Of a DNA stretch of 64,000 bases, positions 25,234 through 33,550 are shown in pieces. Below the pieces are notes generated by a model, which was not told where the DNA came from, did not search any database, and saw only the letters and a program-made list of their open reading frames with translations. Every line of letters starts with the position of its first letter. Position 1 is the stretch's first letter. The position numbers and the translations under genes were made by a program. The DNA is taken from the NCBI GenBank assembly GCA_027692465.1, contig JAQEYU010000004.1, forward strand, positions 1 to 64,000, given 5' to 3'. This DNA comes from Enterococcaceae bacterium OF42-14pH9A (GTDB lineage: Bacteria; Bacillota; Bacilli; Lactobacillales; Enterococcaceae).

Positions 25234-25319
25234 AAGTTTTCCCACCTCCATACCTTTCTGGTTTGATCATGCAGGGACCAACCGCTGAAAAAAACAGCTG
25301 TCATTTCCCTCTGAAGAAA

Positions 25320-25348
25320 AAGTAACACAGGTGGGAGGGATTCGTCAA
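25320..25348 (-). promoter_or_regulatory. Promoter of the ATPase leader
   Basis: On the minus strand TTGACG (25348-25343), a 17-base spacer and TTACTT (25325-25320). This gives a leader of about 280 bases before the ATPase ATG. From 25349 to 25776 the sequence is AT-rich and holds no gene that I can support, only the upstream region of the ABC operon. Confidence 0.55.
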
Positions 25349-25776
25349 ATTATTTTATTTAAATCGTTTTTTATGAAATAATAGGACAGTAAGAAGCCGG
25401 TGCCAAAGGTAAAAATAACTAAAAAGGAGGATCTGAAGAGCAAACTTATCTGATTTTTCTGAAATGAAAGACAGTAGAAAATCTCTGAAAAAAAGAAGCA
25501 AAAGGTGCCGTCAGCTGTCGATTTCAATTCATTTTTTGCCGATTTTTGACGGATAAAACGATTTATGTTAACAGTTTCACTATTGTCGGGAATGATTTAT
25601 AATAGCCAAGGGTATACGAAGACCGTTCTGTTGCGAATAACAGAATTTTTGAAAATCATCCCTTGCAAATTGATGAGATTTGCAGAAAATCACTCTCACT
25701 AAACTTTATAAATTATAACAAGGGAAAAATGCTAAAATAGGCTCGTATGCTAAAAAATGGTAATGGAGGATTTCTA

Positions 25777-26850
25777 ATGATTGAAGTTATCAATCTGAAA
25801 AAAGTGTTCGATAACGGGTTCGAGGCACTGAAGTCGGTGAACTTCACCATCGAAAAGGGTGACCTCGTCTGTCTGCTTGGCCCTTCCGGCTGCGGTAAAT
25901 CCACGATCTTGAACATGATCGCCGGTTTATTGACACCGACATCCGGCGACATCAAGTTTTCCGGTAATTCCGTCGTCAAGACAGAACCGAAAGATCGTAA
26001 CATCGGCTTTGTATTCCAAAATTATGCGCTGTATCCTCATATGACGACATTTGAAAATGTCATGTTTCCTCTGACTGTCGGCAAACATAAAAAGACCAAA
26101 GAAGAAGCACAGGCAATCGCCGAAAAATATATGAAGCTCACCAATATCGAAGAGCTGCGGGACAAAAAGCCCGGCACACTCTCCGGCGGTCAGCAGCAGC
26201 GTGTCGCCATCACTCGTGCACTGGTCCAAAATCCGGAAGTCCTGCTTTTGGATGAACCACTGAGTAACCTGGATGCTCGTCTGCGTTTGAAGATCCGTGA
26301 AGAGATTCGCCGACTGGTAAAAGAAGTCGGAATCACGACCATCTTCGTTACCCACGACCAGGAAGAAGCCCTTTCCATCAGTGACAAGATCATCTTGATG
26401 AATGAAGGCGTAGTCCAACAAGACGACGATCCGCAAAACCTGTATCTGGAACCTGCCAACCTGTTTGTTGCCCAATTTATCGGAAATCCTATCATCAATA
26501 TCCTGCCGGTAGAAGTTCGTGACGGTCACATGCACTATGAAGCCTTCAGCGTTCCTGTCGATCGCTTTGTGGCAGAACGCTTCAAAGAAAACATGCCGGA
26601 TGGCAATTACGTTCTGGGAATCCGCCCGGAAGATGTCCTGCCGGTAGCCGGTGAAGGCGCGTTTGGCGCGACTGTCCACGGGGTAGAACTGATCGGCCGC
26701 GAACGCATCTTGAACTTTGAGATCGGCAGCCACCACTTGAAATCCATCGTCAGCATCGAAAATGAGATCCAAGAAGGAGCCGAGCTGACCTTTGACTTTG
26801 CCTATCAAAAGGCCTTTATCTTTAAAGAAGACGGGACCAGGATCTACTGA
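25777..26850 (+). CDS. CUT1-type ABC importer ATPase (MsmK/UgpC-like)
   Basis: A 357-residue ATPase with Walker A GPSGCGKST, Q-loop VFQNYALYPHMT, signature LSGGQQQRVAITRAL, Walker B VLLLDEPLSNLDA, H-loop VTHDQ and a C-terminal regulatory OB domain (about residues 235-357). This architecture is typical of carbohydrate and glycerol-3-phosphate importers. The start at 25777 follows TGGAGGA. It is the first gene of a five-gene operon; its stop overlaps the next start. Confidence 0.9.
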   Translation: MIEVINLKKVFDNGFEALKSVNFTIEKGDLVCLLGPSGCGKSTILNMIAGLLTPTSGDIKFSGNSVVKTEPKDRNIGFVFQNYALYPHMTTFENVMFPLTVGKHKKTKEEAQAIAEKYMKLTNIEELRDKKPGTLSGGQQQRVAITRALVQNPEVLLLDEPLSNLDARLRLKIREEIRRLVKEVGITTIFVTHDQEEALSISDKIILMNEGVVQQDDDPQNLYLEPANLFVAQFIGNPIINILPVEVRDGHMHYEAFSVPVDRFVAERFKENMPDGNYVLGIRPEDVLPVAGEGAFGATVHGVELIGRERILNFEIGSHHLKSIVSIENEIQEGAELTFDFAYQKAFIFKEDGTRIY

Positions 26851-27734
26851 TGTTCAAGAAGAACAACTACAACCCGGAAAACCAGCCCAAAGCATGGCTC
26901 TTCCTTCTGCCATCTTTGGTGATCATTCTGGTATTTTCCATCTATCCGCTGATTCGTTCCTTTGCCATGAGTTTCCAAAAAGGCTCGCTGATCAATATGC
27001 GGCCGGCCGGTCTGGAAAACTATGAAAAAATCCTCAGCGATCCGGTATTCTGGCGGGCGCTGAAAAACACCGCCTGGTATGCCTTTTTGACGGTGCCGGT
27101 AGCCTTGCTCCTCGGCTTGGGGATTGCCTGGATCATCTTTGAAAAAGTCAAACACAAGAGCTTTTTCGAAACGATCTTCTTTATGCCTTATGTCACCAGT
27201 ACGATTGCTATCGGGATCGTCTTTCGTTACTTCTTCAACGGCGACTACGGGATCATCAACTATGGTTTGAGCTTCTTTGGCATCAAAGGCCTCAACTGGT
27301 TGGACAGTGTCGATCTCTCGATGCCGACCTTGATCATCTTCGGTATCTGGAGCTCGCTGGCCTTCAACATCATCATCTTGTTGGGTGGTCTGCGCAATAT
27401 TGATGAAGAACACTATAAGATCGCTAAAATGTTCGGTGCCACCGACGGCGAAATTTTCCGCCGCATCACCTTGCCGCAGCTGATTCCGACGATGACATTC
27501 TTATTGACGGTCAATATCATCGGTGCCTTCAAAGTGTATACTCAAGTGTATGCCTTGTTTGCCGGCCAACCGGGGATTGCCAAGAGTGCAGTCACCGCAG
27601 TGTACTACATTTACGACAAGTTCCATATCGCCGGACGTCCGGGCGTGGCAATGGCCGCAACGGTGGTCTTGTTCCTGGTGATTCTGGCTTGTACCTTTAT
27701 CCAACGAAAAATCATCAAGAAAGTGGGGGAATAA
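26850..27734 (+). CDS. ABC importer permease 1 (MalF/UgpA-like)
   Basis: A 294-residue permease with six predicted helices. It starts with a cytoplasmic tail and TM1 AWLFLLPSLVIILVFSIYPL, and has the EAA-loop sequence ALRNIDEEHYKIAKMFGATDGEIFRRITLPQL that docks to the ATPase. The ATG overlaps the preceding TGA (TGATG). Confidence 0.9.
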   Translation: MFKKNNYNPENQPKAWLFLLPSLVIILVFSIYPLIRSFAMSFQKGSLINMRPAGLENYEKILSDPVFWRALKNTAWYAFLTVPVALLLGLGIAWIIFEKVKHKSFFETIFFMPYVTSTIAIGIVFRYFFNGDYGIINYGLSFFGIKGLNWLDSVDLSMPTLIIFGIWSSLAFNIIILLGGLRNIDEEHYKIAKMFGATDGEIFRRITLPQLIPTMTFLLTVNIIGAFKVYTQVYALFAGQPGIAKSAVTAVYYIYDKFHIAGRPGVAMAATVVLFLVILACTFIQRKIIKKVGE

Positions 27735-27737
27735 GCC

Positions 27738-28556
27738 GTGAAACGAGTCGTAAATATCATCTGTATGATCTTTTTGATTGTGATGGCCATCATCACTGTT
27801 TTCCCATTCATCTATATGATTTTGGGAGGCTTGATGACCCGTTCGGAAGTGACCAGCATTCCGCCGACCATCATCCCGAAAAGCTTCCAGTTCTCAAACT
27901 TTATCGATGTCTTTGACAAAGCGCCTTTTGTCCGCTACTTCTTCAATACCGTGTTCGTCTCAGCAGTCACGACGATTGCGACCTTGATTACAGCAGTGCT
28001 GGCATCCTTTGCACTGACCAGCTTGGAGTTCAAATTCAAAAAAGTGGTAATCGCGATTATGGTTTCTCTCTTGATGGTGCCGTATGAATCCATCATCTTT
28101 ACCAACTTCAATACCGTCGCTAAACTGGGCCTGCTGAATACCTATGCAGCCCTGATTATTCCTTTTTTGACCAGTATCTTCTATATTTACTACCTGAACA
28201 GTTACCTGAACGGGATCTCGCTGTCTTATTACAAGGCAGCCAAGATTGACGGTGCCAGTGATCTGGAATACATCCGCCGTATTTTAATCCCGATGATCAA
28301 ACCGGCTCTGGTGACAGTGGGGATCTTGACCTTTATCTCCAGCTGGAATTCCTTCTTGTGGCCGTTGTTGGTAACCAATGACAAAGATCACCGCCTGTTG
28401 AACAACGGGTTGTCCGCCTTCACCACTGAAAGCGGCAGTGACGTGCATCTGCAGTTGGCAGCAGCGACACTGACAGTCATTCCGATCTTGATCATCTACT
28501 TCGTGTTCCGCAAAGAAATCATTCGAGGGGTGGCAAAAAATGGGATCAAAGGCTAA
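27738..28556 (+). CDS. ABC importer permease 2 (MalG/UgpE-like)
   Basis: A 272-residue permease starting with GTG. TM1 is IICMIFLIVMAIITVFPFIY and the EAA loop is YYKAAKIDGASDLEYIRRILIPMIKPAL. It pairs with the preceding permease and ends inside the start of the MBL gene (17-base overlap). Confidence 0.9.
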   Translation: MKRVVNIICMIFLIVMAIITVFPFIYMILGGLMTRSEVTSIPPTIIPKSFQFSNFIDVFDKAPFVRYFFNTVFVSAVTTIATLITAVLASFALTSLEFKFKKVVIAIMVSLLMVPYESIIFTNFNTVAKLGLLNTYAALIIPFLTSIFYIYYLNSYLNGISLSYYKAAKIDGASDLEYIRRILIPMIKPALVTVGILTFISSWNSFLWPLLVTNDKDHRLLNNGLSAFTTESGSDVHLQLAAATLTVIPILIIYFVFRKEIIRGVAKNGIKG

Positions 28557-29832
28557 AACGACCGTCACTTTTCACAGTGGGATCCTGACGATCGGCGGCA
28601 CCGTCATCGAAGTCCGCTATGGGGATGCCCACATCTTCTTTGACTTTGGCACGGAATACCGGCCGGAGCTGGGCTTACAAGACGACCAGTTGTCTACCCT
28701 GTTGGACAATCGTCTGATTCCGAAGCTGAAAGATATTTATGATCCGCGCCTGGGTTATGAATACCAGGGAACAGCGGTGGCAGATTTCCAACACACGGCC
28801 GTCTTCTTGTCTCATGCCCATCTGGATCATTCGAAAATGATCAATTACCTGGATCCGGCGATTCCGCTGTATACCTTGAAGGAAACCGACGCGATCTTGC
28901 GTTCATTGAACCGCAATGGGGACTTCTTGATTCCTTCGCCTTTTGAAGCAGCCAACTTTACGCGGAACATGATCGGGCTCAATGCCGGTGATGTCGTTGA
29001 AATCGGTGAAATCACGGTGACAATCCTGCCGGTAGATCACGATGCGTATGGTGCTGCGGCCCTCTTGATCCGGACCCCGGACAAGTTTCTGGTGTATACC
29101 GGCGATCTGCGGCTGCACGGCTACGATCGGCAGTTGACCATTGATTTTTGTGAACGGGCAAAAGGTTGCGATCTCTTGATGATGGAAGGCGTCAGCATTT
29201 CCTTTGATGACCGTCCGGCAGATCCGACTGAAACCATCAAGATTCTCAGTGAAGCAGACTTGGTCCAACAGTTGGTCCGTCTGGAAAACGAGAATCCGCA
29301 GCGACAATTAACCTTCAACGGCTATCCGGCTAACGTGAAACGTTTTGCTAAAATCGTTGAGCTGTCACCGCGAACCGTGGTACTGGAAGCCAACATGGCT
29401 GCATTATTGCAAGAAGTCTTGGGGATCAGCGCCAATTATTACTATGCTGATCCGGAACATCGGATCGCCTCATTGGCTGACGAATTGGAAATTCCACTGG
29501 CCGTCTTGTTAACAGACGATCACCAGTATTTGTGGCAGATAGTCGACGGTTTTGAAAACCTGCAGGCAGGCGGTATGTATTTCCATATCGATGCCCAACC
29601 ATTGGGAGATTTTGACCCCGCCTATCAAGTCTTTTTGGATCTTTTGGCAAGCCTGGATGTGGAATTTGTACGATTGGCTTGCTCGGGTCATGCCTTTCCT
29701 GATGACCTGGCTAAGATCATCGACATGATCCAACCGAAAACTTTGGTTCCAATCCATACTTTGAAGCCGGAAAAACTGGTGAATCCGTATGGTGAAAGAA
29801 TTCTTCCCACTCGTGGGGAGACAATCTCATAA
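28540..29832 (+). CDS. MBL-fold metallohydrolase, RNase J / beta-CASP-like
   Basis: A 430-residue metallo-beta-lactamase-fold protein with the zinc motif SHAHLDHS (about residue 90), the conserved His of LPVDHDAYGAAAL (about 168) and YTGDLRLHG with the bridging Asp. Its C-terminal part CSGHAFPDDLAKIIDMIQPK then TLVPIHTLKP resembles the RNA-metabolising RNase J group. It is embedded between permease and binding-protein genes, so it probably acts on the imported ligand or a derivative. A phosphodiesterase activity is a guess by analogy with ugpQ. Substrate unknown. Confidence 0.8.
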   Translation: MGSKAKTTVTFHSGILTIGGTVIEVRYGDAHIFFDFGTEYRPELGLQDDQLSTLLDNRLIPKLKDIYDPRLGYEYQGTAVADFQHTAVFLSHAHLDHSKMINYLDPAIPLYTLKETDAILRSLNRNGDFLIPSPFEAANFTRNMIGLNAGDVVEIGEITVTILPVDHDAYGAAALLIRTPDKFLVYTGDLRLHGYDRQLTIDFCERAKGCDLLMMEGVSISFDDRPADPTETIKILSEADLVQQLVRLENENPQRQLTFNGYPANVKRFAKIVELSPRTVVLEANMAALLQEVLGISANYYYADPEHRIASLADELEIPLAVLLTDDHQYLWQIVDGFENLQAGGMYFHIDAQPLGDFDPAYQVFLDLLASLDVEFVRLACSGHAFPDDLAKIIDMIQPKTLVPIHTLKPEKLVNPYGERILPTRGETIS

Positions 29833-29858
29833 AAACTTTTTTTAAAGGAGAGTCAAAA

Positions 29859-31157
29859 ATGAAGTTCAAAAAAATGGGTACTGTGGTATTGGCTGCAGCA
29901 GCGATGGTTGCATTGGCAGCTTGCGGCAACTCAGGCAACGACAGCAAAGGCGGCGACTCAAAAGGCGACGACAGCAAAATCGTCACTGAGATCACCAAAG
30001 ACACGGAGATCACTTTCTGGCACGCAATGAACGGTGCCCAAGAAGAAGCGTTGACAAAGATCACCGACGACTTCATGAAAGCAAATCCAAAGATCAAAGT
30101 TACTCTGCAAAACCAAGGTCAATACTCTGATATGCAAGCAAAAATCAACTCGACGCTGCAATCACCAAAAGACCTGCCGACTATCACCCAAGCTTATCCA
30201 GGCTGGTTGTGGAACGCAGCTCAAGAAGACATGTTGGTTGACTTGAAACCATTGATGGACGACAAAACCATCGGCTGGGGCGACCAAGAAGCTATCCGCG
30301 AACCACTGTTGAAAGGTGCGGAAATCGACGGCAAACAATACGGTATCCCATTCAACAAATCGACTGAAGCATTGGTTTACAATGCCGATATGCTGAAAAA
30401 ATACGGTGTTGAAGTGCCTAAGACAATGGAAGAATTCGCCCAAGCATGTAAAGACATCTACGAAAAATCAAATCACGAAGTTGTCGGTGGCGGTTTTGAC
30501 TCTCTGAACAACTACTACACAATCGGTATGGAAAACCAAGGTGTGGAATTCACTAAAGACCTTGATTTTGCCAGTGATGAATCCAAATCAGTTATCGATT
30601 ACTACTTGGAAGGCATCAAAGACGGCTCTATGCGGATCGCCGGTTCCGACAAATACTTGTCCGGTCCTTTCGCCAACGAAAAAGTGGCAATGTTCATCGG
30701 TTCAATCGCTGGTGAAGGCTACGTGAAGAGCGATACAGAAGGTAAATTCGAATACGGCGTAGCACCTCGTCCTGACAAGAAAAACATCCAACAAGGGACA
30801 GACGTCTACATGTTCTCAGAAGCAACTCCGGAACAACAAACAGCAGCTTACCTGTTGTTGAAATACATGGCACAACCGGAAGTACAATTGTACTGGGCTG
30901 AAAAGACCGGTTACATGCCAATCGTTGAATCTGTTTTGGAATCTGATGAATACAAATCTTCTACAGAAACTAAAGTACCAGCTATCCTGGAAGAAGCAAC
31001 CAAAGATTTGTTCGCATTGCCTGTAACTGAAAATGCAGACCCTGCTTACAACCAAGTTCGTACAATCATGGAAAACATCTTGTCCAATCCTGACGGCAAG
31101 ACAGACGATATGATCAAACAAGGCGTTTCCGAATTGGAAGACGCTTGGAACCAATAA
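29859..31157 (+). CDS. ABC importer solute-binding lipoprotein (UgpB-like)
   Basis: A 432-residue lipoprotein. The signal peptide MKFKKMGTVVLAAAAMVALA ends at lipobox LAAC (Cys22), followed by a Ser/Asp/Gly linker and a family 1 solute-binding fold (EITFWHAMNGAQEEALTKI; YGIPFNKSTEALVYNADML). The FWHAM opening is common in UgpB-like glycerol-3-phosphate binders, but a sugar is possible. AAAGGAGAG precedes the ATG. It favours AAA, CAA and GAA codons more than its neighbours, as expected for high expression. Last gene of the operon. Confidence 0.9.
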   Translation: MKFKKMGTVVLAAAAMVALAACGNSGNDSKGGDSKGDDSKIVTEITKDTEITFWHAMNGAQEEALTKITDDFMKANPKIKVTLQNQGQYSDMQAKINSTLQSPKDLPTITQAYPGWLWNAAQEDMLVDLKPLMDDKTIGWGDQEAIREPLLKGAEIDGKQYGIPFNKSTEALVYNADMLKKYGVEVPKTMEEFAQACKDIYEKSNHEVVGGGFDSLNNYYTIGMENQGVEFTKDLDFASDESKSVIDYYLEGIKDGSMRIAGSDKYLSGPFANEKVAMFIGSIAGEGYVKSDTEGKFEYGVAPRPDKKNIQQGTDVYMFSEATPEQQTAAYLLLKYMAQPEVQLYWAEKTGYMPIVESVLESDEYKSSTETKVPAILEEATKDLFALPVTENADPAYNQVRTIMENILSNPDGKTDDMIKQGVSELEDAWNQ

Positions 31158-31167
31158 GATCTGACAT

Positions 31168-31207
31168 AAAAACCGCCGCCGAGCCTTTGTGCTTGGCGGC
31201 GGTTTTT
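31168..31207 (+). terminator. Terminator of the ABC importer operon
   Basis: AAAAACCGCCGCCGAGC pairs with GCTTGGCGGCGGTTTTT. Confidence 0.92.
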
Positions 31208-31241
31208 GCATAAGCAGCGAGTAGGAGCTGCCGCTGTCATT

Positions 31242-31562
31242 TTAATGCCCGCCGGTAACTTTGATCCCTATGATACCTACCAGCAACAAACCGACAAACA
31301 GCCAAGTGATGGGCGCTAGCTTGTCGTGGAAGAAAACGACACCGATAATAATCGAGCCGACCGCACCGATCCCGGTCCAAATCGGATACGAGAGGCTCAT
31401 CGGGAGTGTTTTGATGGCCTTCGAAAGAAAATAAAAGCTGGCGACCATACCCAATACGCAATAGACAGCGTAGTTCAGCTTACTGAAGCCATTGCTTTGT
31501 TTCATCATCGTTGACCAAAAAACCTCCAAACCTCCTGCCAAAATCAAATCCAACCATGCCAT
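31242..31562 (-). CDS. Small multidrug resistance family exporter, Gdx/SugE-like
   Basis: A 106-residue, four-helix SMR protein. The proton- and substrate-binding Glu is in AGGLEVFWS (Glu13), and the Gdx-type segment is YPIWTGIGAVGSIIIGVVFF. These features fit the guanidinium-exporter (Gdx, formerly SugE) branch better than EmrE. GAAAGGATG precedes the ATG. Upstream lies a long leader with its own promoter and terminator, which I could not match to a known guanidine riboswitch. Confidence 0.85.
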   Translation of the reverse strand: MAWLDLILAGGLEVFWSTMMKQSNGFSKLNYAVYCVLGMVASFYFLSKAIKTLPMSLSYPIWTGIGAVGSIIIGVVFFHDKLAPITWLFVGLLLVGIIGIKVTGGH

Positions 31563-31675
31563 AATCGATCATCCTTTCTTTCAGAGCCATCCTTATTCGT
31601 TAGGTGGCTTTTTTGAAATCCGCCTGTTGCTTTGCGGCGGACGGTGTTGGCAGACCGTCCGGGACAAAATAAAAA

Positions 31676-31870
31676 AGAGGTAATCCATTCCTACTATGAC
31701 CTGACGGAATGGATGGCCTCTTTACGCTGCCCGGCAGCAGCGTGAATTCGTTATTGGATTTACATGTTTGATTGCGCGTTGTCACTGGCAAGTGCCAAAG
31801 ACAATAAGGTACTGAAGGGCTGTTCATCTAAGAGAAGAACGGCCGTGGTGTGTTGAATATTTTCAACAAC
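31676..31870 (-). ncRNA. Structured leader or small RNA upstream of the SMR gene
   Basis: From a predicted start near 31870 to 31676 the minus strand has no convincing ORF. It has a 5' hairpin (TGTTG...CAACA around GAAAATATTC), a GC hairpin (GCTGCTGCCGGGCAGC) and a 3' terminator (AAAGAGG, ATCCATTCC pairing with GGAATGGAT, CCTCTTT) with T6. Another pair of hairpins lies between this and the SMR start. I could not match it to ykkC, mini-ykkC, T-box or other classes from memory. Confidence 0.45.
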
Positions 31871-31876
31871 AGAGCC

Positions 31877-31904
31877 ATTCTATCACATGGCGGGGGGAAG
31901 TCAA
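31877..31904 (-). promoter_or_regulatory. Promoter of the SMR leader
   Basis: On the minus strand TTGACT (31904-31899), 16 bases, TAGAAT (31882-31877). It is about 310 bases upstream of the SMR start codon. Confidence 0.7.
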
Positions 31905-31983
31905 TCACAAACCCTTAGGCTGAAAACAGCTCACCGCCCAATAATCTTTCGTTTCATAGATGAAGTCGTCCTTTCTAAAGAGC

Positions 31984-33276
31984 CTATGAAGCCAAAGCCT
32001 GAATGAAAAACATAACGACGAAAAGCGCGGAGATAATCCAGTTTGCCCATGAGACTTTGCCGGCTTCTCCTAAACAAATCTTAATCAGGACATAGGCGAT
32101 AAATGCAATACCCATGCCGCTGGTAATACTGAAGGTGAAAGGAATCATGGTGATGAATAAGACGGAAGCGAAAATATCCGGCTTGTCTTCGATGAGATCA
32201 ATATTGACGATACTCTGAAACATATTGATTCCGATGAGAATCAAGACAGGCGTAGTTGCCAAGGTGGGCACCAAGCGGTAGATGGGTAGAAACAACAGCG
32301 AACCCAGAAACAATAACCCCACAAAAACATTGGTCAAGCCGGTTTTGCCACCGGAGGAAATAGCTGCTTCACTCTCCAATGCCGAGATGGTAGAAGTGGT
32401 GCCAAAAATGGCAGCCAAACAGGTACTAATGCCGACGAAAAAGCCGATTTTGTTGATGCTCTCCTTACTCTTCACTTCATCTAGCTGAATGGGAACCGTG
32501 CCAATTGTCTCAAAAATCACGGTTAGAGAAAGCGACAACACCGCACTCCAAAGATGAGGATTGCCAAAACCTTTGGCAGTCAAGGGCGCAAAAAAACCAA
32601 GGTAATCGCGCAGCGGCTGTACCAAGGAAAAGGAGACAGTAGGAAAAGGGCTGAGACGCAGTAGGTAAAAAATGACAGAGCCTAAAAGAATAATCAGCAG
32701 AAAATTGCTTTTGATTTTTTTTAAATGCAAGGTGATTCCCAAGACCAACAGCAAAAGAACCAGCAGGATCGTTGGGTGGGCAAATGAGGTCATTTTCAGG
32801 AATTGATTTTTGTTGATTTGGATCACGTTGGCAGATTCCAGACCCAAAAAGATCAAGTAAAGGCCAATGCCGGCGCGGATACCAATCTTGAAGTTGGGGG
32901 AGATGGCACGGTCCAGATATTGCAAAATAGGAGTTAGGCTGATTAAAGCCACTACCAAACCGCTGAAGAACACCGCGGTCAAAGATTCTTGAATCGTCAA
33001 TGTCCCTGAGCTGACCAGCCCATAGCTGACATAGGCGTTGATCCCCATAGCAGGCGCAATTTGAAATGGTAAATTCAAAAAAATACCCATTAAAATAGTT
33101 CCGGCTGCAGTTGCCAGAATAGAAGCAATCACGCCATTTTCATAGGAAATCCCCGTGACAGACAAGACCTGAGCATTGATAATCATGACATAAACCAACG
33201 TCACAAAGCCAATGATAGCCGCACTGAACTCTTGTTTTACGCTGGTTTGATGCTGGGCTAGTTGAAACCGTTGCAT
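31984..33276 (-). CDS. NCS2/AzgA-type purine permease
   Basis: A 430-residue permease with about 12-14 hydrophobic segments. It starts MQRFQLAQHQTSVKQEFSAA and has the helix GFVTLVYVMIINAQVLSVTG, GLFLGLESA-like IFLGLESANVI, and TSTISALESEAAISSGGKTG, which match the adenine/guanine/hypoxanthine (AzgA-PbuG) branch. The start at 33276 has GAGGAGGG upstream; farther in-frame starts lack one. Its neighbour is a 5'-nucleotidase, consistent with purine salvage. I see no purine riboswitch upstream. Confidence 0.87.
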   Translation of the reverse strand: MQRFQLAQHQTSVKQEFSAAIIGFVTLVYVMIINAQVLSVTGISYENGVIASILATAAGTILMGIFLNLPFQIAPAMGINAYVSYGLVSSGTLTIQESLTAVFFSGLVVALISLTPILQYLDRAISPNFKIGIRAGIGLYLIFLGLESANVIQINKNQFLKMTSFAHPTILLVLLLLVLGITLHLKKIKSNFLLIILLGSVIFYLLRLSPFPTVSFSLVQPLRDYLGFFAPLTAKGFGNPHLWSAVLSLSLTVIFETIGTVPIQLDEVKSKESINKIGFFVGISTCLAAIFGTTSTISALESEAAISSGGKTGLTNVFVGLLFLGSLLFLPIYRLVPTLATTPVLILIGINMFQSIVNIDLIEDKPDIFASVLFITMIPFTFSITSGMGIAFIAYVLIKICLGEAGKVSWANWIISALFVVMFFIQALAS

Positions 33277-33550
33277 AAGCAATCCCTCCTCGCTTTTCAG
33301 AATAGCATGTTCTCTTGTTTTAAGAAAATGATTCATCAGAAAGCTCGGCTTTATTCCCACCGGCAGAGCTTTTTAGGCGTATGTCTTTATGCTGTCGAAA
33401 ACATCGTCTGCTCTTTTAGCTCCTTGCGAAAAAACTTTAGTAATCGGTTCTTTTTTGTTAAGATGGCAGAGTGAGGAGAAGTGTCGCAGTGGCTGGAAAA
33501 CAGTCAGATGGCGACAGGATCTCCAATTTGACGAAGAAGGACTGTTTTAC

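Noticed and set aside
25030..25320. Known Mg or Mn riboswitch (M-box or yybP-ykoY) before the P-type ATPase
   Set aside because: I found none of the conserved core sequences of these classes; the micro-ORF attenuator explains the leader better. A covariance-model search would settle it.
25345..25527. A 60-codon hydrophobic minus-strand ORF
   Set aside because: AT-rich with Phe/Ile codons by composition, no ribosome site, and it lies upstream of the predicted ATPase promoter.
31600..31827. A 75-codon ORF in the SMR leader
   Set aside because: It has no ribosome site, runs through a strong terminator hairpin and looks like no protein family.
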